A DNA stretch of 64,000 nt from Cyathus striatus (Eukaryota; Basidiomycota; Agaricomycetes; Agaricales; Nidulariaceae): contig JAOVFP010000009.1 of NCBI GenBank assembly GCA_025738555.1, forward strand, positions 1,178,001 to 1,242,000, in the 5' to 3' direction. The position numbers were made by a program, and so were the translations under genes. The notes beneath the pieces are model-generated. The model saw nothing but the letters and a program-made list of their open reading frames with translations, did no database searches and was not told the origin of the DNA. Shown here one piece after another: positions 13,118-24,500 of this stretch (positions within the stretch are counted from its first letter, which is position 1; each line of letters begins with the position of its first letter).

Positions 13118-13411
13118 GTAGATTTAAACAACACGGGTGTAGATTTAAACAACACGGGTGTAGATTTAAACAACACGGGTGTAGATTTAAACAACACGGG
13201 TGTAGATTTAAACAACACGGGTGTAGATTTAAACAACACGGGTGTAGATTTAAACAACACGGGTGTAGATTTAAACAACACAGGTGTAGATTTAAACAAC
13301 ATGGGTGTAGATTTAAACAACATGGGTGTAGATTTAAACAACACAGGTGTAGATTTAAACAACATGGGTGTAGATTTAAACAACATGGGTGTAGATTTAA
13401 ACAACACGGGT
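13118..13411 (+). repeat. Minisatellite, 21-bp unit x 14 (unit 1)
   Basis: There are fourteen consecutive 21-bp repeats with core GATTTAAACAACACGGG. The early copies are identical; later ones vary between ACACGGG, ACACAGG and ACATGGG. All three frames are open because 21 is a multiple of three, giving artefactual repetitive peptides (VDLNNTG). It is followed by two degenerate repeats and then the hairpin module. Confidence 0.9.
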
Positions 13412-13451
13412 GTAGATATAAAATACATGGGTAGATATATGCCTCATGGGT

Positions 13452-13651
13452 TAGCAGGGGGTTTGGGGGGTGCAACCCCCCAAGAAGAAAAAAGCAGGGG
13501 TCTGGGGGCGCAGCCCCTCAGCCAAAAGAACTGGGATGAAGAAGCAGGGGGTCTGGGGGGCGCAGCCCCACAGCAAGCTGTCATCTGTGTGGAGTGGAGG
13601 AGGGAGCCGACAGGCTCCCATACCCGTAGCGGAGCACGGGTGTAAAGCTTG
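13452..13651 (+). repeat. 3' hairpin module of unit 1
   Basis: Three G/C hairpins share the triloop GCA: GGGGGGT-GCA-ACCCCCC at 13465, then GGGGC-GCA-GCCCC twice. They are followed by GGAGCC-GACA-GGCTCC-like sequence and CCCGT-N8-ACGGG, then TGTAAAGCTTG at the unit end. This is the reference copy for the other modules. Confidence 0.8.
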
Positions 13652-13989
13652 TCTATATATAATGAGAGAAGGCCTGGGAATTTGGGTATATAAGTAGCGT
13701 GGGACAGCCGCTTTCGTGTGGGAAACTTACCATGTTGAGAGGGGCATCAGTATTTAGAAAAAAGTTACTGTATTTGGTACTGTTTCTTTTCTGGGTGAAT
13801 TGTTACTGTTTATTTTGAAAGGCGATGAGCGACCTTCCATTTTGAACTGAGAATTGATGGGGTCAATGGCCTCTGCCCGAAACGGAAGGATGCAAACGAT
13901 GTAAAATAAAGAAAGTAGATGACTAAGCTTCTTCAAAAGGTCGTGCTGCATGATGAGGCGCACTGCATTACAATCATTACTAAGCAATT

Positions 13990-14928
13990 TGTAAGTAAAT
14001 GGGCGCGCCGCGCCGCCACATTGCTGCATTGCTGCACTGATGCTGTGCAGCTGCCCTTTCCTTTACTCCCCCCACTCTCCCCCCCCTTTATTTCGTGCCC
14101 CACTATCATACAGTATGTGTTTAGCCACAGTATTACTTCATTCTGACTGAATTTTCGCTTTTTTTTGGCAGCTACAGCACCATTCTATAGTGTTTTTCTT
14201 GCATTGCTGCGAGTTTTTGCCTATTTTTTGGGTATCTTTGGACCCCTTTGGACCTGATTCCACCTCCCCCTTGATTTTTTACCCCCCCCCCCATTCCACT
14301 GTATGTTCTCAGGCACATTATTGCTTCATGTTGACTGAAATTTTGCTTTTTTTTGGCAGCCTCTGTGCACTATTTTATAGTGTTTTTTCTTTCTATTTCT
14401 GCGAGTTTTTGGTGTTTTTTTTTTTTTTTTAATAGGTACTCTGGACCTCTGGACCCTTGGACTTTTGGCTCTTGGCTCTTGGCTCTAGGCTCTGTGCTCC
14501 TGGCTCTGGAATTTGGCTCTCTGAATCTCTGGCTTTCTGGCTTCTCTGTGTTCCCTGTTTTGTGTATTAAGTAGAGATTGTGTTTTTTGCTGCAGCCGTC
14601 TCAGGCATTACAGTGGCAGGAGAATTGGCAGATCAAGGTGAAGTGCAGTGAAGTCCTACCTACCTGGCCTCTCTTTACGAGTGTTTGCCGGTTGCCACAC
14701 AGCTCTATATATATACTAGAGTTGGGACCGCTCTCTGTGCACAGTGTGTAGGGAGATTGGTGTGGCATTCTTTCAGTTGCCCCCCTTCCTCTTTAGGAAG
14801 TAGCTCCATTTTCAACTACCACTGTTTCCACCGATTTCGCTTTTTTCTTCCTGTCATTGGGATAGCCCAGCTGGACCAAACAACCGCTCTATTTTTTCAC
14901 AAGGTACAGAACAAATTCTGTGGCATTC
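13990..14928 (+). promoter_or_regulatory. Transposase leader, copy A
   Basis: This non-coding leader is conserved in all four copies. It has three ordered blocks, each with a C-rich tract, a pyrimidine tract ending in TTTTTTGGCAG, and CATTCTATAGTG. These are followed by a T-tract and a GGCTCT/TCTGGAC hexamer-rich stretch (about 14440-14560), then TGCTGCAGCCGTCTCAGGC and GAGTGTTTGCCGG. Several T-tract/CAG sites could be 3' splice sites of 5' UTR introns. No promoter start can be fixed. Confidence 0.45.
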
Positions 14929-15002
14929 ATGTAAGTTAATTCACTTCTCCATGAGTGAGTGAGTTGAATGCATGCTAATGTTGTTAATAATTGGTTTAAA
15001 GG
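14929..15002 (+). other. Intron splitting the transposase start codon, copy A
   Basis: Exon 1 ends in AT at 14929-14930. The intron is 14931-15001 (GTAAGT...TTTAAAG) and exon 2 starts with G at 15002, so splicing makes ATG followed by TCA GCT. Unspliced RNA reads ATG TAA. The same arrangement is in copies B, C and D. Confidence 0.6.
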
Positions 15003-18000
15003 TCAGCTCCAATTGATGCTGCAGAGCAGGCTCGCATAGATGCACGGCAGGCTGAGCGTGATGCACGTGCTTTGGACACCCCAGAAAATAGGCGTGTACC
15101 TCTGCCTGCTTCTGATGCTCCTGCCCAGCCTGTGTATCCCCACCTTCCTGCTGATTTGGAAGCAAGACGTGCCAACCTTCCTCCTCTTCTGCCACCTATT
15201 GGGAGGGGAAGGGGAAGGGGGAGAGGAAGGGGAAATGGTGATTTAAATGCAAGTGGTCTGCAACGGGGTAGGGGTAACAATGGTGGAAGGGGAAGGGGAA
15301 GAGGCAGAGGTAGAGGTCAGGGAGGAAATCAGAATCCTCCACTTCCTGTGCAACATAACCCAGCTCCCCCAAATCATCAAAATATACAATGGAATCTTCC
15401 AATTGTTGCAGAGGCAATTCACTCACATGACAATCACCCTCAAACTATTCAATGGGTGAATGACTTGCCCCCACCAGATATTCCTCATGTGAATATGGGT
15501 GCCCCTGCAGCTGTTCCTCAGATTGCATTTCAGCCACAAAATATTCCTCACATAAATGCACTGCCTCCTGCACCACCCCTGCAACTGCCCCTCAGTTTCA
15601 CTGGAACAATCCTGTTGTTGCAGGGAATATTCATCCACATAATAATGTACCTCTGGATGTGCACTGGGCTGCAGATATTCACCCACCTATTAACCCATTG
15701 CCTCTTGCACCACCCCCTGCACTTGCCCTCAGTTTCACTGGAATGATCCAGTTGTTGCAGATGATGTTCATCAACACAATGATGTGCCTCTGAATGTACG
15801 CTGGGCTGCAAATATTCACCTACCTATGAATCCTCCTCTGGCACCTATTGTTCCTGTGCAACATGTTCCCCACATTAATACACCTGCTCCACCAGTTTAT
15901 CACAATGTACAATGGAATCCTCCAATAATTATTGAAGCCACTCCTCCTCCCACCATTCAGCCTCAAAATATACAACAGGCTGAAAATATTCCTCCACAGA
16001 ATATCCATCCTCCAGGAGATCCTCTAATAATTATTGAACATCCTCAAGCCCAGCCCCCTCCTGATCCCTTTCCTGTAAGTGTTATTCCTAAAAGCTTAAA
16101 TGTATAATTATATACTAATTATTACTGTAAAAGGTAAGGCAAAATGTACAGCTTGCTGAAGCTGTCATTCCTCAAAATCCATTAAATATTCGATGGAATG
16201 CTCCCTTTCCTGCTCCTCCCCCTGTTCATCATTTTCATGTCAATCAACAATATCCTCCAAACTTTGAACAAAATGCCCCTGCTCCTGTTCCTGCTCCTGC
16301 TCCTGTGCAAGTTCCTCCATTTCGTATTAATCAACAAATTACACCTAATATTGATTTAAACCCACCTATTGCTGCTCCTCCCACTCCTGTATTTCATCCT
16401 GATCCTCCAAATATTGAACAGAATCCTCCTGCTCCAGTTGCCATCCATCCATTTTGGGTGAATCAACAGATTCTTCCTGAAAATGAACAGATTCCTCCAA
16501 ATCCTGTTGCTATTCAGCCATTTCAATTTATTCAGTTTAATCCACCAACTCCACCTGCTCCCCTCCCCCTCCCCCTCCCCCTCCCCCCTCCTCCCCCTCC
16601 TCCTGCTCCTCCTGTGCATATCCCCATATTTCAAGTCATGCCACAAATTCCTCAAAATATTGCACCACCACCTGACTTTCCACCTCCTCTACGCTTTGTT
16701 GCAGAATACCCTGTGGTAAGTACAGATATTATTATTATTAATTATATTCTAACACATTATTTAGCCTCCCATGCAGGTTGAATGGGATATTCCTGTACTT
16801 GCTCATCCACAGCCAATTCCTGATCCAATACAAGTAGATCACAATATCATGGTTATAGATATACCAGATATTCCTCCACCTCCTCCCTCCCTCTACAACT
16901 TCCTATTGCTCGCCATCCATTTAATCGCAATTGGCCAAAATTCACACTGGGTCCATTCACTGATGTCTGCCCAGACTGCAATGCCTTGCACTGGAAGGCT
17001 GAACGTTTGACTGCATCCACCAGGGAGCGTCTTCAGTTTGGAAGTTGCTGTCTGACTGGAAAGGTTAAACTTCCAGGTTGGGGCCCATCTCCCAGGGAGA
17101 TGACAGAGCTGCTTGCAAAGGATGGAAACAAGAATTTCCAGGACAATATTCGTCAATACAACTGCGCCTTTGCTATGACATCCATGGCAGTTGAGAGAAA
17201 TGCTTCCATCCAGGCTGGAGGTCCATATGTTTTCAAAATTGGAGGTCGTCTCACACATTTGGCTGGATCACTCCTGCCTCGCCAAGGTCTCCCCAGAAAA
17301 TATGCTCAGCTGTACATTCATGATTCAGCTGAGGCACCTTCACCTCAGGATCGAATTAATGGTCATCCTGCTAATCGTCGTCTTAACATGGATGTCAATG
17401 TCATGAGAATATTGGAAGATATTCTCTATCGTCATCATCCAGGTGCATCAGTCTATCGGAAGGCCTATCAGGAAATACAGAACAATAACCCTGCTCGCAA
17501 TTGTCGCCTTGCCATATGTCGTCCTGTAGGCACAGACCGACGGCGATACAATGTTCCAACACAAGATGAGATTTCAGTCCTTCTGCTTGGGGATGGTGAT
17601 CGGGTTGAGGGACCTCGCGAGGTCATCATGCATCGCCTTGATGGTGCACTGGAGCGAATCAGTGAGGTGAATGCAATGTATTGGCCATTTCACTATCCAA
17701 TCCTGTTTCCACAAGGTCAACTTGGATGGCAGCCTGGCATTCTATATCATGGTGTGCAGGAGGTGGATAATGTAGATCATGTGCCCAACAGGCTACCAGG
17801 AGAGGAGGAGGATGCACCCACAACCAAGAAGCGCAAGCATGTCTCACAAATTGAGCATTTTCGCTACTACATCCATCCACGTATTGGTGAGAATCTTCAT
17901 CAATTCAGGACAAAGAAGCTCTTTCAGGAGTATAGTGTGGATACATGGGCATGCACTGAGCAGGGTCGGTTGCGTTGGATTGATGGTCATCAACCAGAGA

Positions 18001-21000
18001 TCCGTGCTGAAACTTATCAGGGAATAGTGGATGCCATTGCAGTTAATCCTGATGTGCAAGGGGAAGAACTTGGGAAAAGGGTAATCATTCCATCAAGTTT
18101 TTCAGGAAGCACTCGATTCATGCAGCAGAACTGTCAGGATGCACTGGCTATCAATCGTCACTTTAAGTTTCCAGACTATTTCCTGACAGTGACCATGGAT
18201 CCCCATCACCCAGATGTGAAGAGTGCCTTGCCTGAAGGAGTGGAAGCTCATGACCGGCCAGACATTGTGGTTCGGGTGTTTCGTCAAATCCAGCAGCAGA
18301 TCATCCGAGATATCTACCAGGAGGGCATCTTTGGCCAATGTGTTGCACATATTCATACCATTGAATACCAGAAGCGTGGACTGCCACATATGCATTTAAT
18401 TGTGTTTGTGGCTCCTGAGGACAAGTTGCGCACTCCAGAGGACATTGACAGCATGATCACCGCTGAACTTCCTGATCCTGAGACTGAACCTGAGCTGTAT
18501 GATTTGATTATGAGAACCATGATTCACAAACCCTGTGGTCCTGGCAGCAATCAGTCATGCATGGAGGGAGGCAAGTGCTCAAAGGGATTTCCAAAGGCTT
18601 ATCGGGATGAGACCATCATCACAGATGATTCATATTCTGTTCTAAGAAGGAGGGAAATCACCAGATTTCAGCCCATGACCAGAGATGGAACCCCTGTGAA
18701 TAACTGCTGGGTTGTTCCATACAATCGATATCTGTCATGGAAGTACCGGTGCCACATTAATGTTGAATGCATTGCATCAATCAAGGCTATCAAGTACATT
18801 TACAAGTACATTTTCAAAGGCCATGATCGTGCTACAGTGGAGTTTTCACAGGAACTGAATGAGATGAAGACATTCTTTGATGCTCGGTATGTCTCTCCCT
18901 GTGAGGCTGTGTGGCGACTGTTTGCATTTAAATTGCATGAAGAGGTCCCAAATGTAGTTCGGCTGGCACTTCATCTTCCAAATGAGCAGTCTGTTATATA
19001 TGATCAGAATGCTGAAGATGTGCGGGAGGCAGTGGAGCGTGCATCAGCACAAGATACAACTCTTACTGCTTACTTTAAGGCCAACATTGAATACCCAGCA
19101 GCAAGAGAGGTTCTGTACCAGGACATGCCCAATACCTTTGTGTGGAATAAAACTGAGCGCAAGTGGACACTTCGACAGCGAGGATTTGCCATTGGACGGA
19201 CATACTTTGTTCATCCAAATGCTGGGGAGCGATTCTACCTGCGAACATTGCTGACAGTGGTCAAGGGTGCAGAATCCTTTGCAGACTTGCGAACAGTTGA
19301 TGGAGTTGTGCATCGGACATTCAGAGAGGCATGTTTGGCCTTAGGACTTCTGCAGGATGATGGTGAATGGAGAGAGTGTTTGCGAGATGCTGCTGCTATG
19401 AAGACAGGATATCAGCTGCGCAGCCTGTTTGGGACCATTCTTCGAGACTGTGGGCCTGTGGATTATGTGGGACTCTGGAATGAATTTAAGGAACATATCT
19501 GTGATGATCTGGGACACATCATTCGAACACACCTTCATCTTGCAGATCCTACAGAGGAACAGATCTATGATTATGGGCTGTATCTGATTGATAAATTTCT
19601 AATCAGTTCTGGCAAGTCTCTGTCACAATGGATAGATATGCCACTACCACTACCAACAGAAAACTGGCGCGAACGGGAGCAGCAAGCCAACAACAGGAGG
19701 GAAGACCAATCAAACAATCCATTGATTGCAGTATACACTGCATATGATGTAGTGGAACAGCACGCTCTGGGTCAGGAGCGACTTGCAACTTTGAATGAGG
19801 AGCAGCGTGCAGCCTTTGATCAGATAGTGCAGGCCATTGAGACAAAATCTGGGAACTGTTCTTCTTGCATGGCCCTGGAGGAACAGGAAAGACCTATGTG
19901 TACAACACACTATGCTATTACCTTCGGGGTCGGGAAAGATAGTGATTGTTGTTGCATCATCAGGAATTGCTGCTCTTCTGATTGTTGGAGGGCGAACAGC
20001 TCACTCTGTGTTCAAGATTCCAATTGATATCAATGAGACATCAATGTGCAATATTGCACGGGGGTCTGATCTTGCTGGGCTGATTGAGAAGGCTGATGCA
20101 GTATTTTGGGATGAGGCACCAATGCAGCACCGACATATTCATGAGGCAGTGAGCCGGACTTTCAAAGACCTTCGTCTGTTCTGATCGACCATTTGGAGGA
20201 TGCACTGTGGTATATGGTGGAGACTGGCAACAAATCCTTCCTGTGGTGGTACGAGGGAGCCGACCTCAGATTGTGTCAGCATGCCTTCAGAGATCTGATC
20301 TTTGGGCAGACATTACAGTGATTCACTTGCGACGTAACATGCGATTGAATGTGGAGGATGAATCTGAACGACGATTTGCTGAGTGGCAGCTAGGTGTTGG
20401 ACATGGAGAGCACACTACAAATGAGGAGATTTCAATTCCAAACCACTTCAAGTGCACTTCAAATACTGTGGAGTCACTGATTTCTACTATCTACCCTGGA
20501 CTTTCATCAGCTGAAGGACATGGTGATGAGTACTATGCTGAACGAACGATTCTGTCAAGTCGAAATGATGATGTGGATGGTCTGAACTCTCAGATTCTGG
20601 CTTCATTCCCAGGAGAGGCTACTTCATTGCACAGTGCAGATACACTTCCAGATGATCATGGGTATAATGGGGAACTTCTTTACCCTGTGGAGTACCTGAA
20701 CACGATCAACTGCTCTGGATTACCACTGGCACACTTGGAGTTGAAGATAGGATGTCCTGTGATGGTACTTCGAAACCTGAGTGTTTCTGATGGAGTGTGC
20801 AATGGAAGCCGTGGAGTGATTACAGGGATACAGAACCGAGTGTTGGAAGTTCGACTGTTAACTGGGGACAGGAGAGGAAGTCGGGTGTTTATACCACGAA
20901 TGAAAATAGAACCATCTGCTTCACAAGTGCCATTCCGGTTTGTCGACACCAGTTTCCTGTTCGACTTGCATTTGCAATGACAATCAACAAGGCGCAAGGA

Positions 21001-21171
21001 CAGTCAGTTTCTCATATTGGATTGGACCTTCGGAATGGAGTGTTTACACATGGGCAGTTTTATGTTGGAGTTTCACGAGTACGATCAGTACACAAGATGA
21101 AGGTTATTTGGGATGGCAGAAGTGAGGAAGCTGTTACGAAGAATATAGTGTACCCAGAAGTATTACTTTAG
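14929..21171 (+). pseudogene. Helitron transposase (Rep-helicase), copy A, frameshifted
   Basis: It catalyses rolling-circle transposition in intact relatives. The N-terminus is RG-rich (about 15180-15330) then proline-rich with QWNPPI-type repeats, and is frameshifted near 15580. Introns with clear signals lie at about 16075-16135 and 16716-16764. The CPDC motif is at 16968, followed by SCCLTGKVKLP. The HUH motif PHMHLIVF is at about 18384 and the Y2 helix KYIYKYIFKG at about 18793. The frame is open from 16986 to 19850. Walker A (GPGGTGKT) is at 19871, after a single G loss near 19853. Further indels lie near 19927, 20175 and 20938. Helicase motifs WDEAP, GGDWQQ and LRRNMRL follow, with AQGQS and YVGVSR near the C-terminus. 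The stop TAG is at 21169. The protein would be about 2000 aa. Confidence 0.8.
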
Positions 21172-21281
21172 ATTATATTTGATATTGTAAATAAGTATTT
21201 TGTAGTGTAGAGTAGTGTATATTATGGATATTAGTATATATATGTTCAGAATTTCATTAAGAGATTTGATGTGAAATTATA

Positions 21282-21471
21282 AGCAGGGGGTTTGGGGGTG
21301 CAACCCCCAAGAAGAAAAAGCGGGGGTCTGGGCGCAGCCCTCAGTGTTTGTGACTGGGATTAGAAGCGGGGGTCTGGGGGCGCAGCCCCACAGCAAGCCG
21401 TCATTCGTGTGGAGGCGGAGGAGGAGCCGACAGGCTCCCGTTCCCGTAGCGGAGCACGGGTGTAAGGCTTG
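21282..21471 (+). repeat. 3' hairpin module of unit 2
   Basis: First hairpin arms are 5 G and 5 C around T-GCA-A. The second lost bases (CTGGGCGCAGCCC), the third is GGGGGC-GCA-GCCCC. It is followed by GGAGCCGACAGGCTCC and CCCGTAGCGGAGCACGGG, then TGTAAGGCTTG. Confidence 0.75.
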
Positions 21472-21739
21472 TCTTATATATAATGAGAGAAGGCCTGGGA
21501 ATTTGGGTTTAAATTGTGCGTGGGAATGGCCGAAAACAGGTGGGAATTTAGCGGTTTTTAGTATTTTCGATAATCTGGGGACGTGTGAATTAGAAAAATT
21601 ACCATACAAGGCAATTTCGCTAAATTGATGCGCGCGCGCGCGCGTCTGTCCGCTTTCGGTTGAGCGCTTACGAATTGGGATGGGCCTCGATGAGCTCCGT
21701 GCTCGAAAGGGATGGATTGCAAACGACACTCAACAAGTT

Positions 21740-22760
21740 AAATGACTAAGCGTCCTGAAAAGGTGGGCCAAGCACATTATTAAGTAGATTATTAAGCAAA
21801 TTTGGGGCAATGTGCTGTGCCGCATTTGATGCATGCTGCACTGATGCTGTGCTCCTGCCCTTTCCCCTCCTCCCCCCCACTTTCTCCCTCTCCCCCTCGA
21901 TTTTTTGCCCCCCATATCACACTGTAAGTGTTTATGTACAACGTTGCCTCTTGCTGACTGACTTTTCGGATTTTTGGCAGCCCTGCCACCATTCTATAGT
22001 GCATTCTTTGCATTTCTGCGAGTTTTTGGCTATTTTTTATTTTAAAAATAATAAAAATACAGCTACCTTTTGGATCTTTTGCTCCCTCCACTTTCCCCCC
22101 CTTTATTTTTTGACCTCACCATCCTACTGTATGTGTTTAGGGACATTATTGCTTCATGTTGACTGAAATTTTGCTTTTTTTTGGCAGCCACTGCACTATT
22201 CTATAGTGTTTTTCCTTCCATTTCTGCGAGAGTTTTTGGTGTTTTTTTTTTTTTTTTGACAGGTACTCTGGACCACTGGACCCTTGGACTTTTGGCTATT
22301 GGCTCTAGACTCTAGGCTCTGTGCTCTTGGCTCTGGACTTTGGCTCTTTGGCTCTCTGGCTCTCTGGCTTTCTGGCTTCTCTGTGTTCTTTGTTTGTGTA
22401 TTAAGTAGAGATTGTGTTTTTTGCTGCAGCCGTCTCAGGCATTACAGTGGCAGGAGAATTGGCAGACCAAGGTGAAGTGCAGTGAAGTCCTACCTACCTG
22501 GCCTCTCTTTACGAGTGTTTGCCGGTTGCCACACAGCTCTTTTAGAGTTGGGACCGCTCTCTGTGCACAGTGTGTAGGGAGATTGGTGTGGCACATTTTT
22601 CAGTTGCCCCCCCTTCCTCTTTAGGAAGTAGCTCCACTTTCAACTACTGCTGTTTCCACCGATTTCGCCTTTTTTTTCTCTGTGTCATTGGGATAGCCCA
22701 GCTGGACCAAATAACTGCCCTATTTATTCACAAGGTACAGAAAAAAATTCAGTGGCATCC
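21740..22760 (+). promoter_or_regulatory. Transposase leader, copy B
   Basis: It has the same block order as copy A: AAATGACTAAGC at about 21740, C-rich tract, TTTTTGGCAGCC with CATTCTATAGTG, T-tract near 22240, and the GGCTCT-rich stretch at about 22290-22380. It then has the GCAGCCGTCTCAGGC exon-like block. It is very close to the leader of copy C. Confidence 0.4.
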
Positions 22761-22821
22761 ATGTATGTGATTTTGCTTTTTAATGAGTGAGCAGGATGTG
22801 TACTGATCATTCTATAAAAGG
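22761..22821 (+). other. Intron splitting the transposase start codon, copy B
   Basis: AT at 22761-22762, intron 22763-22820 (GTATGTG...ATAAAAG), G at 22821. Splicing gives ATG TCA ACT. The 23 codons to the first LDTPENR motif are the same number as in copies A, C and D. Confidence 0.6.
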
Positions 22822-24467
22822 TCAACTCCCAACAGCACTGCCGAGCAGGCACGCCAAAATGCACGGCAGGCTGAGCGTGAGTTACGTGAATTGGACACCC
22901 CTGAAAATAGACAGGAACCTCTGCCTGCTGCAGGTGCCTCTGCCCAGCCTCCATATCCCCATCTACCTGCTGATTTGGAGGCCTGGCGCATGAGCCTTCC
23001 TCCCATTGTGCCACCCATTGGCAGGGGTAGGGGTAGGGGTAGGGGTAGAGGTAGAGGAAGAGGTCAGGGTGGAGGAAATGGTGAATCAAGTATGCAGGGT
23101 GGTTCAAGTCATCATCGAGGAAGGGGAAGGGGTACAGCTACAGCTCGGGGGGGGAGGAATAGCACTAATCCCTCACTCCCTGTGGAGAGTACTCCTGCTC
23201 CTGAGAATGAGCCAGTTATACGGTGGAATCCTCCCATGGTTGCAGAGGCAATTCAGCCACCCCATCACCCCCAAACTATTCAATGGGTTGGTGACATTCC
23301 ACCACAATCTATTATTCCTCATATGAATGCACCCCTGCCTGCACCTGTCCCTCAGAACAATGTAGTGCCACATAATATTCCTCCCATAAATGCACCAGTC
23401 CCACCTGCTTATCACTATCATCCTGCCGATTTGGAAGCAATGCATGCTGATCTTCCTCCCTTCTTCCACCCATTGGGAGGGGAAGGAAGGAGAAGAGGAA
23501 GGAGAGAAGGTCAGGGTGGGGAAGATGGTGAATTAAATACACCACATCTGCAACAAGGTCAGGGCATAAATGAGGGAAGGGGGCATACAGGTGAAGCTCA
23601 GCAGGGAATTATCAATCCTCTACTTCCTGTGAGGCATGATCCAGCCCCTCAAGTTCATCAAAATCTACAATGGAATTCTCCAATTGTTGCTGAGGCCATT
23701 CATGCACATAATCATGCTCAAACTATTCAATGGGCTAATCACATTCCACCACCCCCTCCTGCTATCCCCCCACAAAACATTCCACCACAGCATATTCCTC
23801 ATGTGGATCTACTGCCCCCTGCAAATGCTCTTCAGAATCACATTGGACCTCAAATTATTCCTCCCATGAATCCACCAGTCCCTGCTGCTGCTCCCCAGAT
23901 TCATTGGAATGATCCTGTTATTGTGGAGAATGTTCCTCAGCTCAATAACCCACCTCTGGATGTGCAATGGGCTGCAGATAGTTCCCCACCCCCTCCTGCT
24001 ATTCCCCAACAAAACTTTCCCCACATCAACACACCTCCTCCCCCAGCTGTTCAAAATGTGCAATGGGATCATCCAATCATTGCTGAAGCCACTCCTCCCC
24101 CAAACATTCCCCCTCAAGATGTGCAATGGGCTGCAGATATTCAACAACCAATCACTCCTCCTCCCATTGCTATTCCTGAAGTTATCCTTCCTCCTCCCCC
24201 TGTTCCTATTCCAAATGTGCAGCAGAATGCTCAATTCATGGCTGGAAATAACCAAGGTATTCATTGGATGCCTCCTGCCCAATATCCTAATTTCTTGCCA
24301 GTATGTGATTCTTTAAATGTATCAGTTAACTATTTTAAATAATGTTCAAAGATAAATGGCCCTAATATTGCTTTTGCTCCTGAAAATGTTCAATGGAATA
24401 CTCCTGTTCCTGCTCCTTTTCGTGCCTTTCAAGTCAATCAACAGGTTCCTCCAGGTATTGTGCTGAA

Positions 24468-24500
<33 letters not shown>

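Larger units (their letters stand above)
11895..13651 (+). mobile_element. Array unit 1, non-autonomous, 1757 bp
   Basis: It has the standard 5' end, a GACTAAGC box at about 12166, a CACGCCACAATGGGTGATTG block, an AT-rich body with repeated GATATATA-type stretches, a 14-copy minisatellite, and the hairpin module. It has no coding capacity. Its first 1.2 kb is almost the same as unit 8. Confidence 0.7.
13652..21471 (+). mobile_element. Array unit 2, autonomous-type Helitron copy A, 7820 bp
   Basis: It starts with TCTATATATAATGAGAG and ends with GTGTAAGGCTTG. It contains a GACTAAGC box at about 13920, a 1-kb leader, and a full-length but frameshifted transposase gene on the plus strand. After the gene come 110 bp of AT-rich sequence and the hairpin module. 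It has no minisatellite. Confidence 0.75.

Noticed and set aside
13088..13645. Long repetitive open frames (VDLNNTG and similar) over the unit 1 minisatellite
   Set aside because: The 21-bp period keeps several frames open on both strands; the sister unit 8 has one repeat. No coding signal.
13465..13651. Intrinsic bacterial-type terminators or bacterial contamination at the G/C hairpins
   Set aside because: The hairpins are embedded in every unit of a fungal transposon array next to intron-containing genes.
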